From Candidatus Competibacteraceae bacterium (GTDB lineage Bacteria > Pseudomonadota > Gammaproteobacteria > Competibacterales > Competibacteraceae): a DNA stretch of 64,000 nucleotides. Of this stretch, positions 32,965 through 40,894 are shown piece by piece. The translations under genes were made by a program, and so were the position numbers. The stretch's first letter is position 1. Each line of letters starts with the position of its first letter. A model generated the notes under the pieces. It ran no database searches and was not told the DNA's origin. It worked only from the letters and a program-made list of their open reading frames with translations. The DNA lies in assembly GCA_016713505.1 (NCBI GenBank), contig JADJPA010000001.1:3159001-3223000 (forward strand). The letters are read 5' to 3'.

Positions 32965-33369
32965 ATGTTTGTCTGGCCCGTTCGGGTTTATTACGAAGAC
33001 ACCGACAGCGGCGGTGTCGTTTATTATGCCAATTACCTAAAATTCATGGAGCGCGCCCGCACCGAATGGCTGCGCGCGCGCGGCTTGGAACAGGATGCGT
33101 TGCTCCGGGAGCAGCGGGTGATGTTTGCGGTGCGATCCTTGACCGTGGACTATCATCGGCCGGCTCGTTTCAACGATCTGCTGGTGGTGCACAGCCGGAT
33201 TGTGGAAGAGCGGGGGGCCAGTTTTCTGTTCGAGCAAACCATCCAGCGCGACGCCTCCGCCGACATCTTGTGTGGCGCGCGGGTCAGAGTCGCTTGTATC
33301 GATGCCGAGACTTTCCGGGCGCGCCGGATTCCCCGGCACTTGAGGGAGACGAGGGGGGATTGTAGGTGA
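32965..33369 (+). CDS. ybgC: Tol-Pal associated acyl-CoA thioesterase
   Basis: A 134-aa hotdog-fold thioesterase. It has the family's active-site region YYEDTDSGGVVYYANYLKFM and the substrate-loop ARTEWLRARG. YbgC hydrolyses short or long acyl-CoA or acyl-ACP and is the standard first gene of the tol-pal operon. It overlaps tolQ by 4 nt (GTGA). Confidence 0.95.
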   Translation: MFVWPVRVYYEDTDSGGVVYYANYLKFMERARTEWLRARGLEQDALLREQRVMFAVRSLTVDYHRPARFNDLLVVHSRIVEERGASFLFEQTIQRDASADILCGARVRVACIDAETFRARRIPRHLRETRGDCR

Positions 33370-34088
33370 CCCATGATTTATCGTTTTGGAGTTTGATCAC
33401 CAACGCCAGCTTGATCGTCCAGTTGATCATGCTGCTGTTGGTGCTGGTTTCCTTGGGCTCGTGGTGGGTGATCGTCAAGAAGGGCTTGGTCCTGGAATCC
33501 GCGAAGCGGGCGGCGGATCAGTTCGAAGACGATTTCTGGTCGGGGACCGATCTGGCGACCCTGTACGCCCGCGTCAACCGCCAAAAAGAGGTGGTGTGGG
33601 GCATGGAGGCCATTTTTTTGGCTGGATTTCAAGAGTTTCTGCGCCTGCGCTCGCAGCCGAACGTAGACCCGGAATCGGTGGTCAGCGGTGCCCAGCGGGC
33701 GATGCGAGCCGCCGGTTCGCGCGAGCTTGACGAGTTGGAGATGTATCTGTCGCTGTTGGCGACCACGGGGTCCACCAGCCCCTATATCGGCTTGTTCGGG
33801 ACGGTCTGGGGCATCATGAACGCCTTTCGGGCGCTGGGATTGGCGCAGCAAGCCACGCTGGCGCAGGTGGCGCCGGGCATCGCCGAAGCCTTGATCGCGA
33901 CCGCGATGGGCTTGTTCGCGGCGATTCCGGCGGTGATTTTCTACAACCGCTACGCCCATGAGGTGGATCGGCTGGCCAACCGCTACGAAACCTTCATGGA
34001 GGAGTTCTCCAATATCCTCCAGCGCCAGTCCTACAATTTGCGCAAAAACCACTCCGACGCCGCCCGCGCCGCGGCTCAGCAGAGCTGA
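33366..34088 (+). CDS. tolQ: Tol-Pal system inner-membrane protein TolQ
   Basis: A 240-aa protein with three membrane segments. The first (SLIVQLIMLLLVLVSLGSWWVIV) is N-terminal. The TolQ/ExbB core follows: YLSLLATTGSTSPYIGLFGTVWGIMNAFRALG, then IAEALIATAMGLFAAIPAVIFYN. With TolR it forms the proton-driven motor that energises outer-membrane constriction at division. The GTG start overlaps ybgC. Confidence 0.97.
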   Translation: MTHDLSFWSLITNASLIVQLIMLLLVLVSLGSWWVIVKKGLVLESAKRAADQFEDDFWSGTDLATLYARVNRQKEVVWGMEAIFLAGFQEFLRLRSQPNVDPESVVSGAQRAMRAAGSRELDELEMYLSLLATTGSTSPYIGLFGTVWGIMNAFRALGLAQQATLAQVAPGIAEALIATAMGLFAAIPAVIFYNRYAHEVDRLANRYETFMEEFSNILQRQSYNLRKNHSDAARAAAQQS

Positions 34089-34091
34089 GCC

Positions 34092-34547
34092 ATGGCCCGC
34101 CGTAGCTCGCACGGCCGCTTGAAGGCGGAAATCAATATCGTCCCGTACATCGACGTGATGTTGGTGTTGCTGGTTATTTTCATGGTCACCGCCCCCCTGC
34201 TCAACCAGGGCGTCGAAGTGGACTTGCCCAAGGCGGCCGCCGAGAAGATCGACACCAAGGATAAAGATACCGAGGTGCTGGTGTTGTCGGTGCAGAAGGG
34301 GGGGAGCTGCTATTTCAACATCGGCTCGGAAAAAGCCCAGACGGTGAATTGCGCGAATCTGGAACCCCGCCTCGCCAGCATCCGCGAGCGCCTGAGCCAG
34401 AAGCCGCAACCTCCGGTGCTGGTCCGCGCGGACCGCGAGCTGAAATACGAAGATGTCATCAAAGCGATGACGGTTTTACGGGAAGCAGGCGCCGCCAAGG
34501 TCGGCTTGTCGACGGCGCCACCGAACGAGCCGCCGGTTCGGCCCTAG
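34092..34547 (+). CDS. tolR: Tol-Pal system protein TolR
   Basis: A 151-aa protein. A short cytoplasmic N-terminus precedes one membrane helix, INIVPYIDVMLVLLVIFMVT, which carries the proton-conducting Asp. The periplasmic domain (QGVEVDLPKA, VLVRADRELKYEDVIKAM) is that of TolR/ExbD. It starts 4 nt after tolQ. Confidence 0.97.
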   Translation: MARRSSHGRLKAEINIVPYIDVMLVLLVIFMVTAPLLNQGVEVDLPKAAAEKIDTKDKDTEVLVLSVQKGGSCYFNIGSEKAQTVNCANLEPRLASIRERLSQKPQPPVLVRADRELKYEDVIKAMTVLREAGAAKVGLSTAPPNEPPVRP

Positions 34548-34556
34548 TCGCGACCG

Positions 34557-36101
34557 ATGCAACTGGCGCGTAACGCGAACTATCAGGACATCGTGGCAAC
34601 GGTGGGTGCTGTTGCCATCCATGCAATCGTCCTGTTGTTTTTATTGCTCAATCTGAATATTTCGACCAGCGCGTTGCGTCCCGAGCAGGCTGAGATCGAA
34701 GCGATTCCGGCCGAAGTCGTGGATGAAGTAGCCATCCGGGAAGAATTGGAACGGCTGGCGGCGGAAGAGCGTCGCCGCCAGCGGGAAGAAACGGAGCGAC
34801 AAGCGCGACTGGCGCGGGCCGAACGAGAAGCCCGCGCGGCGGAAGAACGGCGGCAGGCGGAAATGCGGCGCCAGCAGCAGGAAGAAGCGCGGCGGGAAGC
34901 GGCCGAGGAAGCCCGGCAGCGGGCGGTGGAAGATGAGGCGAAACGGCAGGCGGCGGCCGAAGAAGCCCGGCAGCGGACGGCGGCCGAGGCGAAGCGTGAA
35001 GCGGCCGAGGAAGCTCGCCAGCGGGCGGTGGAAACGCGCCGGCAAGCGGAAGTTGAGGCGAAACGGGAAGCGGCCGAGGCGGCGCGCCGGCAGGCTGAAC
35101 TTGAGGCGAAACGGGAAGCGGCCGAGGCAGCCAAGCGACAAGCAGCGGAACAGTCCAAGCGGGAGGCGGCCGAAGAGGCACGGCGTCAAGCGGCTATCGA
35201 GGCAAAACGCGAGGCGGCGGCGGAAGCGCGGCGTCAGGCGGCGGAACAGGCCAAGCGGGAAGCGGCCATTGAGGCCAAGCGGGAAGCGGCGGCGGAAACC
35301 CGCCGGCAAGCCGCGCTTGAGTCCAAGCGGGAGGCGGCCGAAGAGGCGCGGCGTCAAGCGGCTATCGAGGCAAAACGCGAGGCGGCGGCGGAAGCGCGGC
35401 GTCAGGCTGCGGAACAGGCCAAGCGGGAAGCGGCTGAGGAAACGAAGCGCGCAGCGGCGGTGGAAGCCCGCCGGCAAGCCGCGCTTGAGGCCAAGCGGGA
35501 AGCGGCTGAGGAAGCCCGGCAGCAGGCGGCTGAGGCCAAGCGGGAAGCGGCGGCGGAAGCCCGCCGGCAGGCCGCGCTTGAAGCCAAGCGGGCAGCGGCT
35601 GAGGAAGCGAAGCGTGAAGCGGCGGCGGAAGCGCGGCGCCAGGCGGCGGAACAAGCCAAGCGGGAAGCCGCCGAACAAGCCCGCCGACAAGCGGCCGAGG
35701 AGGCCAAACAGCAAGCGGCCGAAGAAGCAAGGCGCCGGGCAGCGGAAGAAGCGAAGCGCAAGGCCGATGAGGCGCGCCAGCTCGCTCAAAAGCTCGCCGC
35801 GCGGGAAAGAGCCAAGGCAAACGCCGGGGCACATGCTGGAAACGTGATCGGCCCATACGTGGAGCGGCACTGGAATCCCCTTGCGAACAGCGCCGGCGGC
35901 TTGGTGTGTTTGCTGCGGATAACGGTGACAGGGTCCGGCCAAGTGACTAACGTTCAGGTCGTGAAAGGGAGCGGAGATAGTCTATTCGACAACTCGGCGG
36001 TTGCGGCGGCCCATCGAGCCTCTCCGTTGCCCATGCCCGCCGATGCGGACGTGGCCCAAGAGCTGCGACCGACCTTTATTCTGAGATTCCGACCGAAGTA
36101 A
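34557..36101 (+). CDS. tolA: Tol-Pal system protein TolA with a very long repeat domain
   Basis: A 514-aa protein. A single N-terminal membrane helix (VGAVAIHAIVLLFLLLNLNI) is followed by about 370 residues of charged Ala-rich helix. This helix is built from units like AKREAAEEARRQAA and should span the periplasm. The C-terminal globular domain (GPYVERHWNPLANSAGGLVCLLRIT, SGDSLFDNSAVAAAHRASP) binds Pal/TolB. It is longer than the roughly 420-aa E. coli protein because of extra repeats, including a recent-looking internal duplication. Confidence 0.96.
   Translation: MQLARNANYQDIVATVGAVAIHAIVLLFLLLNLNISTSALRPEQAEIEAIPAEVVDEVAIREELERLAAEERRRQREETERQARLARAEREARAAEERRQAEMRRQQQEEARREAAEEARQRAVEDEAKRQAAAEEARQRTAAEAKREAAEEARQRAVETRRQAEVEAKREAAEAARRQAELEAKREAAEAAKRQAAEQSKREAAEEARRQAAIEAKREAAAEARRQAAEQAKREAAIEAKREAAAETRRQAALESKREAAEEARRQAAIEAKREAAAEARRQAAEQAKREAAEETKRAAAVEARRQAALEAKREAAEEARQQAAEAKREAAAEARRQAALEAKRAAAEEAKREAAAEARRQAAEQAKREAAEQARRQAAEEAKQQAAEEARRRAAEEAKRKADEARQLAQKLAARERAKANAGAHAGNVIGPYVERHWNPLANSAGGLVCLLRITVTGSGQVTNVQVVKGSGDSLFDNSAVAAAHRASPLPMPADADVAQELRPTFILRFRPK
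35154..35435 (+). repeat. Near-identical tandem duplication inside tolA
   Basis: About 114 bp at 35154-35267 recurs at 35322-35435, offset by 168 bp (56 codons), with only about three mismatches. The frame is kept, so the helix is lengthened. The surrounding DNA consists of more diverged copies of the same KREAA/ARRQAA units. Confidence 0.85.
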
Positions 36102-36154
36102 GCTAGAACCTTTAACAACCACGCTGGAATGATTATGTCGAAGGAGGCCAGTCC

Positions 36155-37351
36155 TTGAAATCGTTTGTCTATATTTTTGGAGCACTGCTCTTGCTGGGGG
36201 TCGGACCCCTGGCCCGTGCCGAGCTGACTATCGATGTGACCAAGGGCATCGAGGGCAGGGGCATTCCCATCGCCGTCGCGCCTTTCGGAGGCGGCGCGCC
36301 CGAAAATATCGCCGGCATCGTCGCATCCGATTTGCAGCGCAGCGGTAAATTCGCGCCGCAAGCGGCGGATGCGCGGGCCGACTATGCGGTGACCGGTCAA
36401 GCCAACCCCGGCGGCACCCGCGGCTACGTGGTGCAATTTCAGTTGACGGGCGCGCAGGGTGGCCAGTTGTTGGGTCTGTCCTTCGACGTGCCGCCGACTC
36501 AATTGCGGCCGGTGGCCCATCGCATCAGCGACCTGATCTACGAAAAGCTGACCGGTGAAAAAGGCTTGGCCGCCACCCGCATCGCCTTCGTCAATGCCGG
36601 TGGCGGCTCTTGGTTTTTGGTGGTCTCCGACGCCGATGGCCAAAACCCCAATGTCATCTTGCGTTCCAGCCAACCGATCATGTCGCCCTCCTGGTCGCCG
36701 GACGGTTCGCGGCTGGCTTATGTTTCCTTTGAGGGCCGCCGGCCGCAGATCGTCGTGCAGGAAGTCTACAGCGGCGCCCGGCGCGTGGTTTCCGCCGCGC
36801 CCGGCATCAACGGCGCGCCTTCGTGGGCGCCCAACGGTCAGCGGTTGGCCTTTACGCTGTCCAAAGACGGCAATCCCGAAATTTACGCCCTGGATTTGGG
36901 CGGCCAGAATCCGGTGCGCCTGACCAATGGCAACGCCATCGATACCGAACCGGTCTGGTTGCCGGACGGCAGCATCGTATTTACCTCGGACCGGGGCGGT
37001 TCGCCGCAGTTGTATCGGATCGGCCCCGGCGGCGGCGCGGCCCAACGCCTGACCTTCGAAGGGGATTACAATGCCAGCCCGACGGTTTCGCCCGATGGTC
37101 GTTACATCGCTATGGTGCACCGCCGCGGCGGGCGGTTTTATATCGCCGCCCTGGATCTGAAAACCCGCCAGTTTCGGGTATTGACCTCCGGTGGCCTGGA
37201 TGAGTCGCCCAGCTTCGCGCCCAACGGCAGGATGATCATTTACTCCAACGGCCGCCAGTTGAATGCGGTGTCCGTGGACGGCAGCGTGAAGCAGGATTTC
37301 GTTTTGCGCGGCAAAGTGCGCGATCCGGTTTGGGCGCCTTTTGCTCGCTGA
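36155..37351 (+). CDS. tolB: Tol-Pal system beta-propeller protein TolB
   Basis: A 398-aa periplasmic protein starting at TTG with a strong AGGAGG site eight bases upstream, which decides the start. The signal peptide is KSFVYIFGALLLLGVGPLARA. The N-terminal domain (IPIAVAPFGG, SDLQRSGKFAP) precedes a six-bladed WD40-like propeller with repeated SPSWSPDGSRLAYVSFE-type motifs. It links Pal and TolA. Confidence 0.96.
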   Translation: MKSFVYIFGALLLLGVGPLARAELTIDVTKGIEGRGIPIAVAPFGGGAPENIAGIVASDLQRSGKFAPQAADARADYAVTGQANPGGTRGYVVQFQLTGAQGGQLLGLSFDVPPTQLRPVAHRISDLIYEKLTGEKGLAATRIAFVNAGGGSWFLVVSDADGQNPNVILRSSQPIMSPSWSPDGSRLAYVSFEGRRPQIVVQEVYSGARRVVSAAPGINGAPSWAPNGQRLAFTLSKDGNPEIYALDLGGQNPVRLTNGNAIDTEPVWLPDGSIVFTSDRGGSPQLYRIGPGGGAAQRLTFEGDYNASPTVSPDGRYIAMVHRRGGRFYIAALDLKTRQFRVLTSGGLDESPSFAPNGRMIIYSNGRQLNAVSVDGSVKQDFVLRGKVRDPVWAPFAR

Positions 37352-37390
37352 TCGTTTGATTATTACGCTCAAGTTGAAGGGAGAACCGCC

Positions 37391-37999
37391 ATGCAATATT
37401 TCATCAAGACGTTGATCGCCGCCGCTTCGCTGGCGCTGTTGGCCAGTTGCGCCTCGACCGGTGAGAACACCGAGGAGACCACCGACGCCACCGCAACCCA
37501 GTTGCCCGATGGCACGGGACAAGCGGCGGGCCAAGAAGCCTACAGCTATCCGTACGGGCAATCGCCGAGCGGTTACGATACTTTCGATACCAGCGGCGGC
37601 GAGTCTGCGGCCGGCGGGAAGGCCGGCGGCCGCCGGGCTGGCCGGGGAGGCGGCGCGGGTGGTAATGTCGTGTCGGCGGATCGGATTGTCTATTTTGAAT
37701 ACGATAGCGCCAACATCCGTGCTGAAAGCCGGCCGGTCATCGAAGCGAACGCGCGCGCGCTGAGCGGCAACCGGCGCGGGGTGACGCAACTGGAAGGCCA
37801 CACCGACGAGCGTGGCAGCCGCGAGTACAACATCGCGCTGGGCGAGCGTCGGGCCAACGCGGTGCGCCAGGCCATGACCGCCATGGGCGTTTCCCCGCAA
37901 CAAATTCGGGTCGTCAGTTACGGTGAGGAACGGCCGGCCGCCGCCGGTCAGGACGAGCAGAGTTACGCTCTGAACCGGCGCGTGGAAATCGTGTACTGA
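37391..37999 (+). CDS. pal: Peptidoglycan-associated lipoprotein Pal
   Basis: A 202-aa lipoprotein. The signal ends with the lipobox LLASC (lipid-modified Cys near residue 20). A Gly- and Gln-rich linker follows, then an OmpA-like peptidoglycan-binding domain: VYFEYDSANIRAESRPVIEANA, EGHTDERGSREYNIALGERRA, YGEERPAA, NRRVEIVY. It anchors the outer membrane to peptidoglycan. Confidence 0.97.
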   Translation: MQYFIKTLIAAASLALLASCASTGENTEETTDATATQLPDGTGQAAGQEAYSYPYGQSPSGYDTFDTSGGESAAGGKAGGRRAGRGGGAGGNVVSADRIVYFEYDSANIRAESRPVIEANARALSGNRRGVTQLEGHTDERGSREYNIALGERRANAVRQAMTAMGVSPQQIRVVSYGEERPAAAGQDEQSYALNRRVEIVY

Positions 38000-38012
38000 T
38001 GACGAGCGCGCG

Positions 38013-38771
38013 ATGATGATGCCCCACTATCGGCCGCTTTGGTTGTTACTTGCGGTGCTGGGCGGCCTGGTGCCGCTTGGCGTCGCTTGGGCCCAGCGGG
38101 CCCCGGATTACGAACTGACTCTGGAGTTGCTGGAGCGGGTCGAGCAATTGGAAGCAGAAATCCGTCAGGTTCGCGGCGAGCTAGAGGTGCAGCGGCATCA
38201 GCTTGAGCTGCTCCAGCAGGAGCGGGCAGCCGCTCCTCCGGAGGCCGCAACTCCACCGGGGACGGCGGTTCCAGCAATCTCGGAGCGGCCTGCCAGAACG
38301 GAGGATCGGCTGGAGCCGGTCCGACCTCCCGCCACCGCCGCGCAGCCTCCTGCATCTGCCGAGCGCGGCGCAACCACGCCACCGCCGACTTCGGCGCGGA
38401 CCGAGCAGGGCGATTTCGATGCGGCGTTGGGCGAGTTGCGCGAAGGTCGCTATGCGGAGGCGGTGACCGGTTTTCAGCGTTTTATGAGCGCTCATCCCGC
38501 CAGCAATCTGGCGGGCGACGCGCAATACTGGCTGGGAGAATCCCATTACGTCAGCCGGAATTACGAAGCGGCCAAGGAAGCTTTTATCAATATGGGCCTG
38601 CATTATCCACAAAGCGGACGACTGCCGGATGCGCTGCTGAAGTTGGGGTACATTTATGGAGAGCAGGGTGAGACGGAACGGGCGCGCGAAGTGTTGCGGA
38701 AGCTGGTGCAGGTTTATCCCAACACTCAGGCCGCCAGCCTAGCGGGACGACGGTTGCAGTCTCTGCAATGA
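38013..38771 (+). CDS. cpoB: Cell division coordinator CpoB (YbgF)
   Basis: A 252-aa periplasmic protein. A signal peptide (LWLLLAVLGGLVPLGVAWA) is followed by a trimerising coiled coil (LELLERVEQLEAEIRQVRGE...) and a Pro/Ala-rich linker. C-terminal TPR repeats follow (DFDAALGELREGRYAEAVTGF, AQYWLGESHYVSRNYEAAK, ALLKLGYIYGEQGETERAREV). It links PBP1B activity to the Tol machine. It is the last gene of the tol-pal operon, just before tRNA-Lys. Confidence 0.95.
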   Translation: MMMPHYRPLWLLLAVLGGLVPLGVAWAQRAPDYELTLELLERVEQLEAEIRQVRGELEVQRHQLELLQQERAAAPPEAATPPGTAVPAISERPARTEDRLEPVRPPATAAQPPASAERGATTPPPTSARTEQGDFDAALGELREGRYAEAVTGFQRFMSAHPASNLAGDAQYWLGESHYVSRNYEAAKEAFINMGLHYPQSGRLPDALLKLGYIYGEQGETERAREVLRKLVQVYPNTQAASLAGRRLQSLQ

Positions 38772-38788
38772 TCGTCTCGCAGGCGGGC

Positions 38789-38816
38789 CTTGCGATTTCG
38801 CCCGATTGTTGTAGCA
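38789..38816 (+). promoter_or_regulatory. Likely promoter of tRNA-Lys
   Basis: TTGCGA (38789-38794) and TAGCAT (38811-38816) are spaced by 16 bp and would start transcription near 38823, nine bases before the tRNA. Confidence 0.45.
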
Positions 38817-38831
38817 TTAGCAGCCTTTTTC

Positions 38832-38907
38832 GGGCCGTTAGCTCAGTCGGTAGAGCAGCAGACTTTTAATCTGTTGGTCGTGCGTTCGAATCGCACACGG
38901 CCCACCA
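38832..38907 (+). tRNA. tRNA-Lys (TTT)
   Basis: A 76-nt tRNA with encoded CCA. The acceptor stem is GGGCCGT/ACGGCCC, the anticodon loop is CTTTTAA (TTT), and the T-arm is GTGCGTTCGAATCGCAC. It is intact, but from 38859 onward its sequence is also the left end of the integrated element. Confidence 0.97.
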
Positions 38908-38908
38908 A
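38859..38908 (+). repeat. attL, 50-bp direct repeat
   Basis: This begins CAGACTTTTAATCTGTTGG within the anticodon arm and runs to the A after the tRNA's CCA. It is identical to 44492-44541. It preserves the functional tRNA. Confidence 0.93.
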
Positions 38909-38915
38909 ATAAAAC

Positions 38916-38948
38916 AAGGGGTTAGGCGGAAGCCTGGCCCTTTATTTT
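38916..38948 (+). terminator. Element-borne terminator after tRNA-Lys
   Basis: AAGGG-gtt-AGGC (38916-38927), a GGAA loop, and GCCT-gg-CCCTTT form a stem followed by TATTTTT. It lies just inside attL, so it replaces the host terminator that was pushed 5.6 kb away beyond attR. Confidence 0.7.
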
Positions 38949-39196
38949 TGGTTGTTGTCCACTGGTTGTCCATTTGGTGGCGACTGATAGCAACAATCGG
39001 CAACTGTTTTATAAGGGATTTCCCTTATGTGTTATGAAAATAAGTTATCAACGATTGATGATTGATAACTTTCTTTAATTAAAGGGCCTCTCATACCTAT
39101 ACGTTCAAACGTCCGCTTGATGGACGACGCTGGACAAGCTGCCATCCGTTTTTGCAAACATCCCTCGTTCCTATAGTCTCTACCCTCTAAAAAACC

Positions 39197-39346
39197 GGTT
39201 AGAACGGTTAGAGCGGTTAGAATCGATAAATTTTCATTTAAAATCAATATAATATTTTCTAACCGGTTTTAAATCGTACCGGTTAGAGCGGTTAGGATTT
39301 CTGATTTCCTAACCGGTTTTAGCATTCTGCCAAGCAAAGCGGTTAG
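39197..39346. repeat. Iteron-like GGTTAG array, possible replication origin
   Basis: Eight copies of GGTTAG lie in 150 bp. Three direct copies have 9-bp spacing (39197, 39206, 39215), one is inverted (39259), two are direct with 9-bp spacing (39281, 39290), one is inverted (39309) and one is direct (39341). A 38-bp stretch of nearly pure A/T (39221-39258) lies between the first three and the rest. Iterons flanking an AT-rich block are typical of origins in satellites and small replicons. Arm-type integrase sites are another reading. The whole gap 38949-39370 has no convincing gene. Confidence 0.6.
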
Positions 39347-39370
39347 GATTTTAAATTTATAATTCAATAG

Positions 39371-40482
39371 TTATTAACCCGGCAATTATTTAGCCGATAG
39401 TGGTATAGTGAGGGACATGAAAAAGATCGACGCACGTTGTTTGTCGCCGGAAGCGCAGGAGGAACGGCGCCGTCAGGCGCTGCGGCTGCGGGAAGACTTG
39501 CAGTGGAGCTGGAAGGAAATCGCGCGGGTGGTCGGGGTGCATATCAGCACGGTGATCGGGTGGGGCCAACGCTTTGGTCGGGACGGAGAAGCGGGCCTGA
39601 AATCGCGGCGGCGGGGACGGCGGTACTTGACGGGCCGGACGCTGACGTTGGCCCAAGAGTGGCGGGTGCGCTCGATTTTGGTGGACGAGACGCCGGGGCG
39701 ACGGGGATTGCCGTTTGCGCTGTGGAACCGGCGGGCGGTCATGGAATTGATCGAAACGCTGTTTGGGGTGGCGATGCCGATTCGGACGGTGGGCGAGTAT
39801 CTGTCGCGGTGGGGCTATAGCCCGCAACGACCCCTCAAGCGCGCCTTGGAACAACGGCCTGCCGAGGTGCAACGGTGGTTGGACGAGACTTACCCCTCGA
39901 TTCTCGCGCGAGCGAAGGCGGAGAAAGCGGTGATTTACTGGGGCGATGAGACGGCCGTGGTGGAAGATGGCCATTGGGTGCGCGGTTATGCGCCTCAGGG
40001 GAAAACGCCGGTGCTTGCCACCTCCAGCCGCCGGTCTGGATTGGCGCTGGTGTCGGCCATCAGCAACCAAGGCCTCGTCCGGTTCCGCTTTATCGAGCAG
40101 GCCCTGAACGCGGCCTTGTTCCTCGAATTCCTCGGCCAGTTGATCGCCGACCAGCCCCAGAAAGTCTTTTTGATTCTGGACAACCTCAAAGTCCATCACG
40201 CGAAGCTCGTCACCGAGTGGGTCGGCGAACACGCCGAGCAAATCGAGCTAGTCTACTTGCCGCCCTATACCCCTAGAGCGCAATCCCACCGAATACCTCA
40301 ATCGCGATTTCAAAACCCAGTTGCGGTTATCGGCCCGTTCCTCCACGCCCCAGGCCTTGCGGCACAAAGCAAACGCCTTCCTCCAATTCCTCATCAATAC
40401 CCCAGAGCGTATCATGACCTATTTCAATCACCCCGCCGTCCACTACGCCGCTTAATCGCCTATTTCATTGCCGGGTTAATAA
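39371..40482 (+). mobile_element. IS630-family insertion sequence
   Basis: Inverted ends of 28 bp (39371-39398 and 40455-40482) share TTATTAACCCGGCAAT and differ at about 4 positions. Between them is one transposase gene of IS630 type. It is inserted next to the iteron array inside the tRNA-Lys element. TA occurs just outside both ends, as expected for IS630 targets, with one extra base on the left. Confidence 0.75.
39408..40455 (+). pseudogene. IS630-family transposase, frameshifted
   Basis: The first frame gives an N-terminal HTH (WSWKEIARVVGVHISTVIGW) and DDE residues YWGDETAV and LILDNLKVHH, then reaches LPPYTP. After that the family continuation, ERNPTEYLNRDFKTQLRL... through TYFNHPAVHYAA and stop at 40455, is in the +1 frame. 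One extra A in CCCCTAGAGCGC would explain the shift. The third catalytic residue (Glu of NPTEY) lies after the break. The open frame to 40496 is not the native C-terminus. Some IS630 members use programmed frameshifting, but no classical slippery heptamer is visible. Confidence 0.75.
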
Positions 40483-40516
40483 TAGGCGACGCTTAACCCA
40501 CTCACCTTGAGTTCCA

Positions 40517-40750
40517 CTAAGCCGACGCGCCATGACTTCCACCTTGTTGGCTGCGTAGCCAGTCTTGAAACTGTTCCACATCAATCAAAACCTTCTTTCC
40601 AATTCGAATGATGGCGGGGGCCAGGCCATTGCCTGGAATAATGCCTTTGGAGGAAGGGCGAGGCTTTGCGCAAAAAATCAGATTGCGTAAAGCAGGTTCG
40701 GAGAATGCGGGGAAGCGTTCGCTTAGTTGACGAACTGTAAGCGGGTTCAT
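40517..40750 (-). CDS. AlpA-like helix-turn-helix / excisionase-type protein
   Basis: A 77-aa protein: TVRQLSERFPAFSEPALRNLIF, then GNGLAPAIIRIGKKVLIDVEQFQDWLRSQ. This is the winged-helix layout of AlpA/excisionase proteins, with RIGKKVLIDVEQFQDWL the characteristic end. Such proteins direct excision or activate the integrase. Its gene is separated from the integrase by the unknown and toxin-antitoxin genes. Confidence 0.75.
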   Translation of the reverse strand: MNPLTVRQLSERFPAFSEPALRNLIFCAKPRPSSKGIIPGNGLAPAIIRIGKKVLIDVEQFQDWLRSQQGGSHGASA

Positions 40751-40894
40751 GCTGGTTAATCCTCATGATTGCTGAAGCATCACGAGTTTTAACGAGGCAG
40801 AAATCAATTTCCCGATAGGCAGTAGTGGGGAGTGATAACCGTGAATTTCACAGTGGTAGACGTGAATTTCACGATGAAAGAAGGATAAAGGTAG

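Noticed and set aside
35154..35435. CRISPR-like array
   Set aside because: The repeats are coding, in frame and lack unique spacers; no cas genes are present. No CRISPR array was found in the window.
34641..35942. 433-codon open frame antisense to tolA
   Set aside because: Long antisense frames arise from the Ala/Arg/Glu-rich repeats of tolA; composition is extreme and there is no domain.
39032..39247. 71-codon open frame on the minus strand reading LNENLSILTALTVLTGFLEG
   Set aside because: It runs through the GGTTAG repeats, whose 9-bp period produces the Leu-Thr pattern. There is no ribosome site and no family resemblance, so it is probably a by-product of the repeat array.
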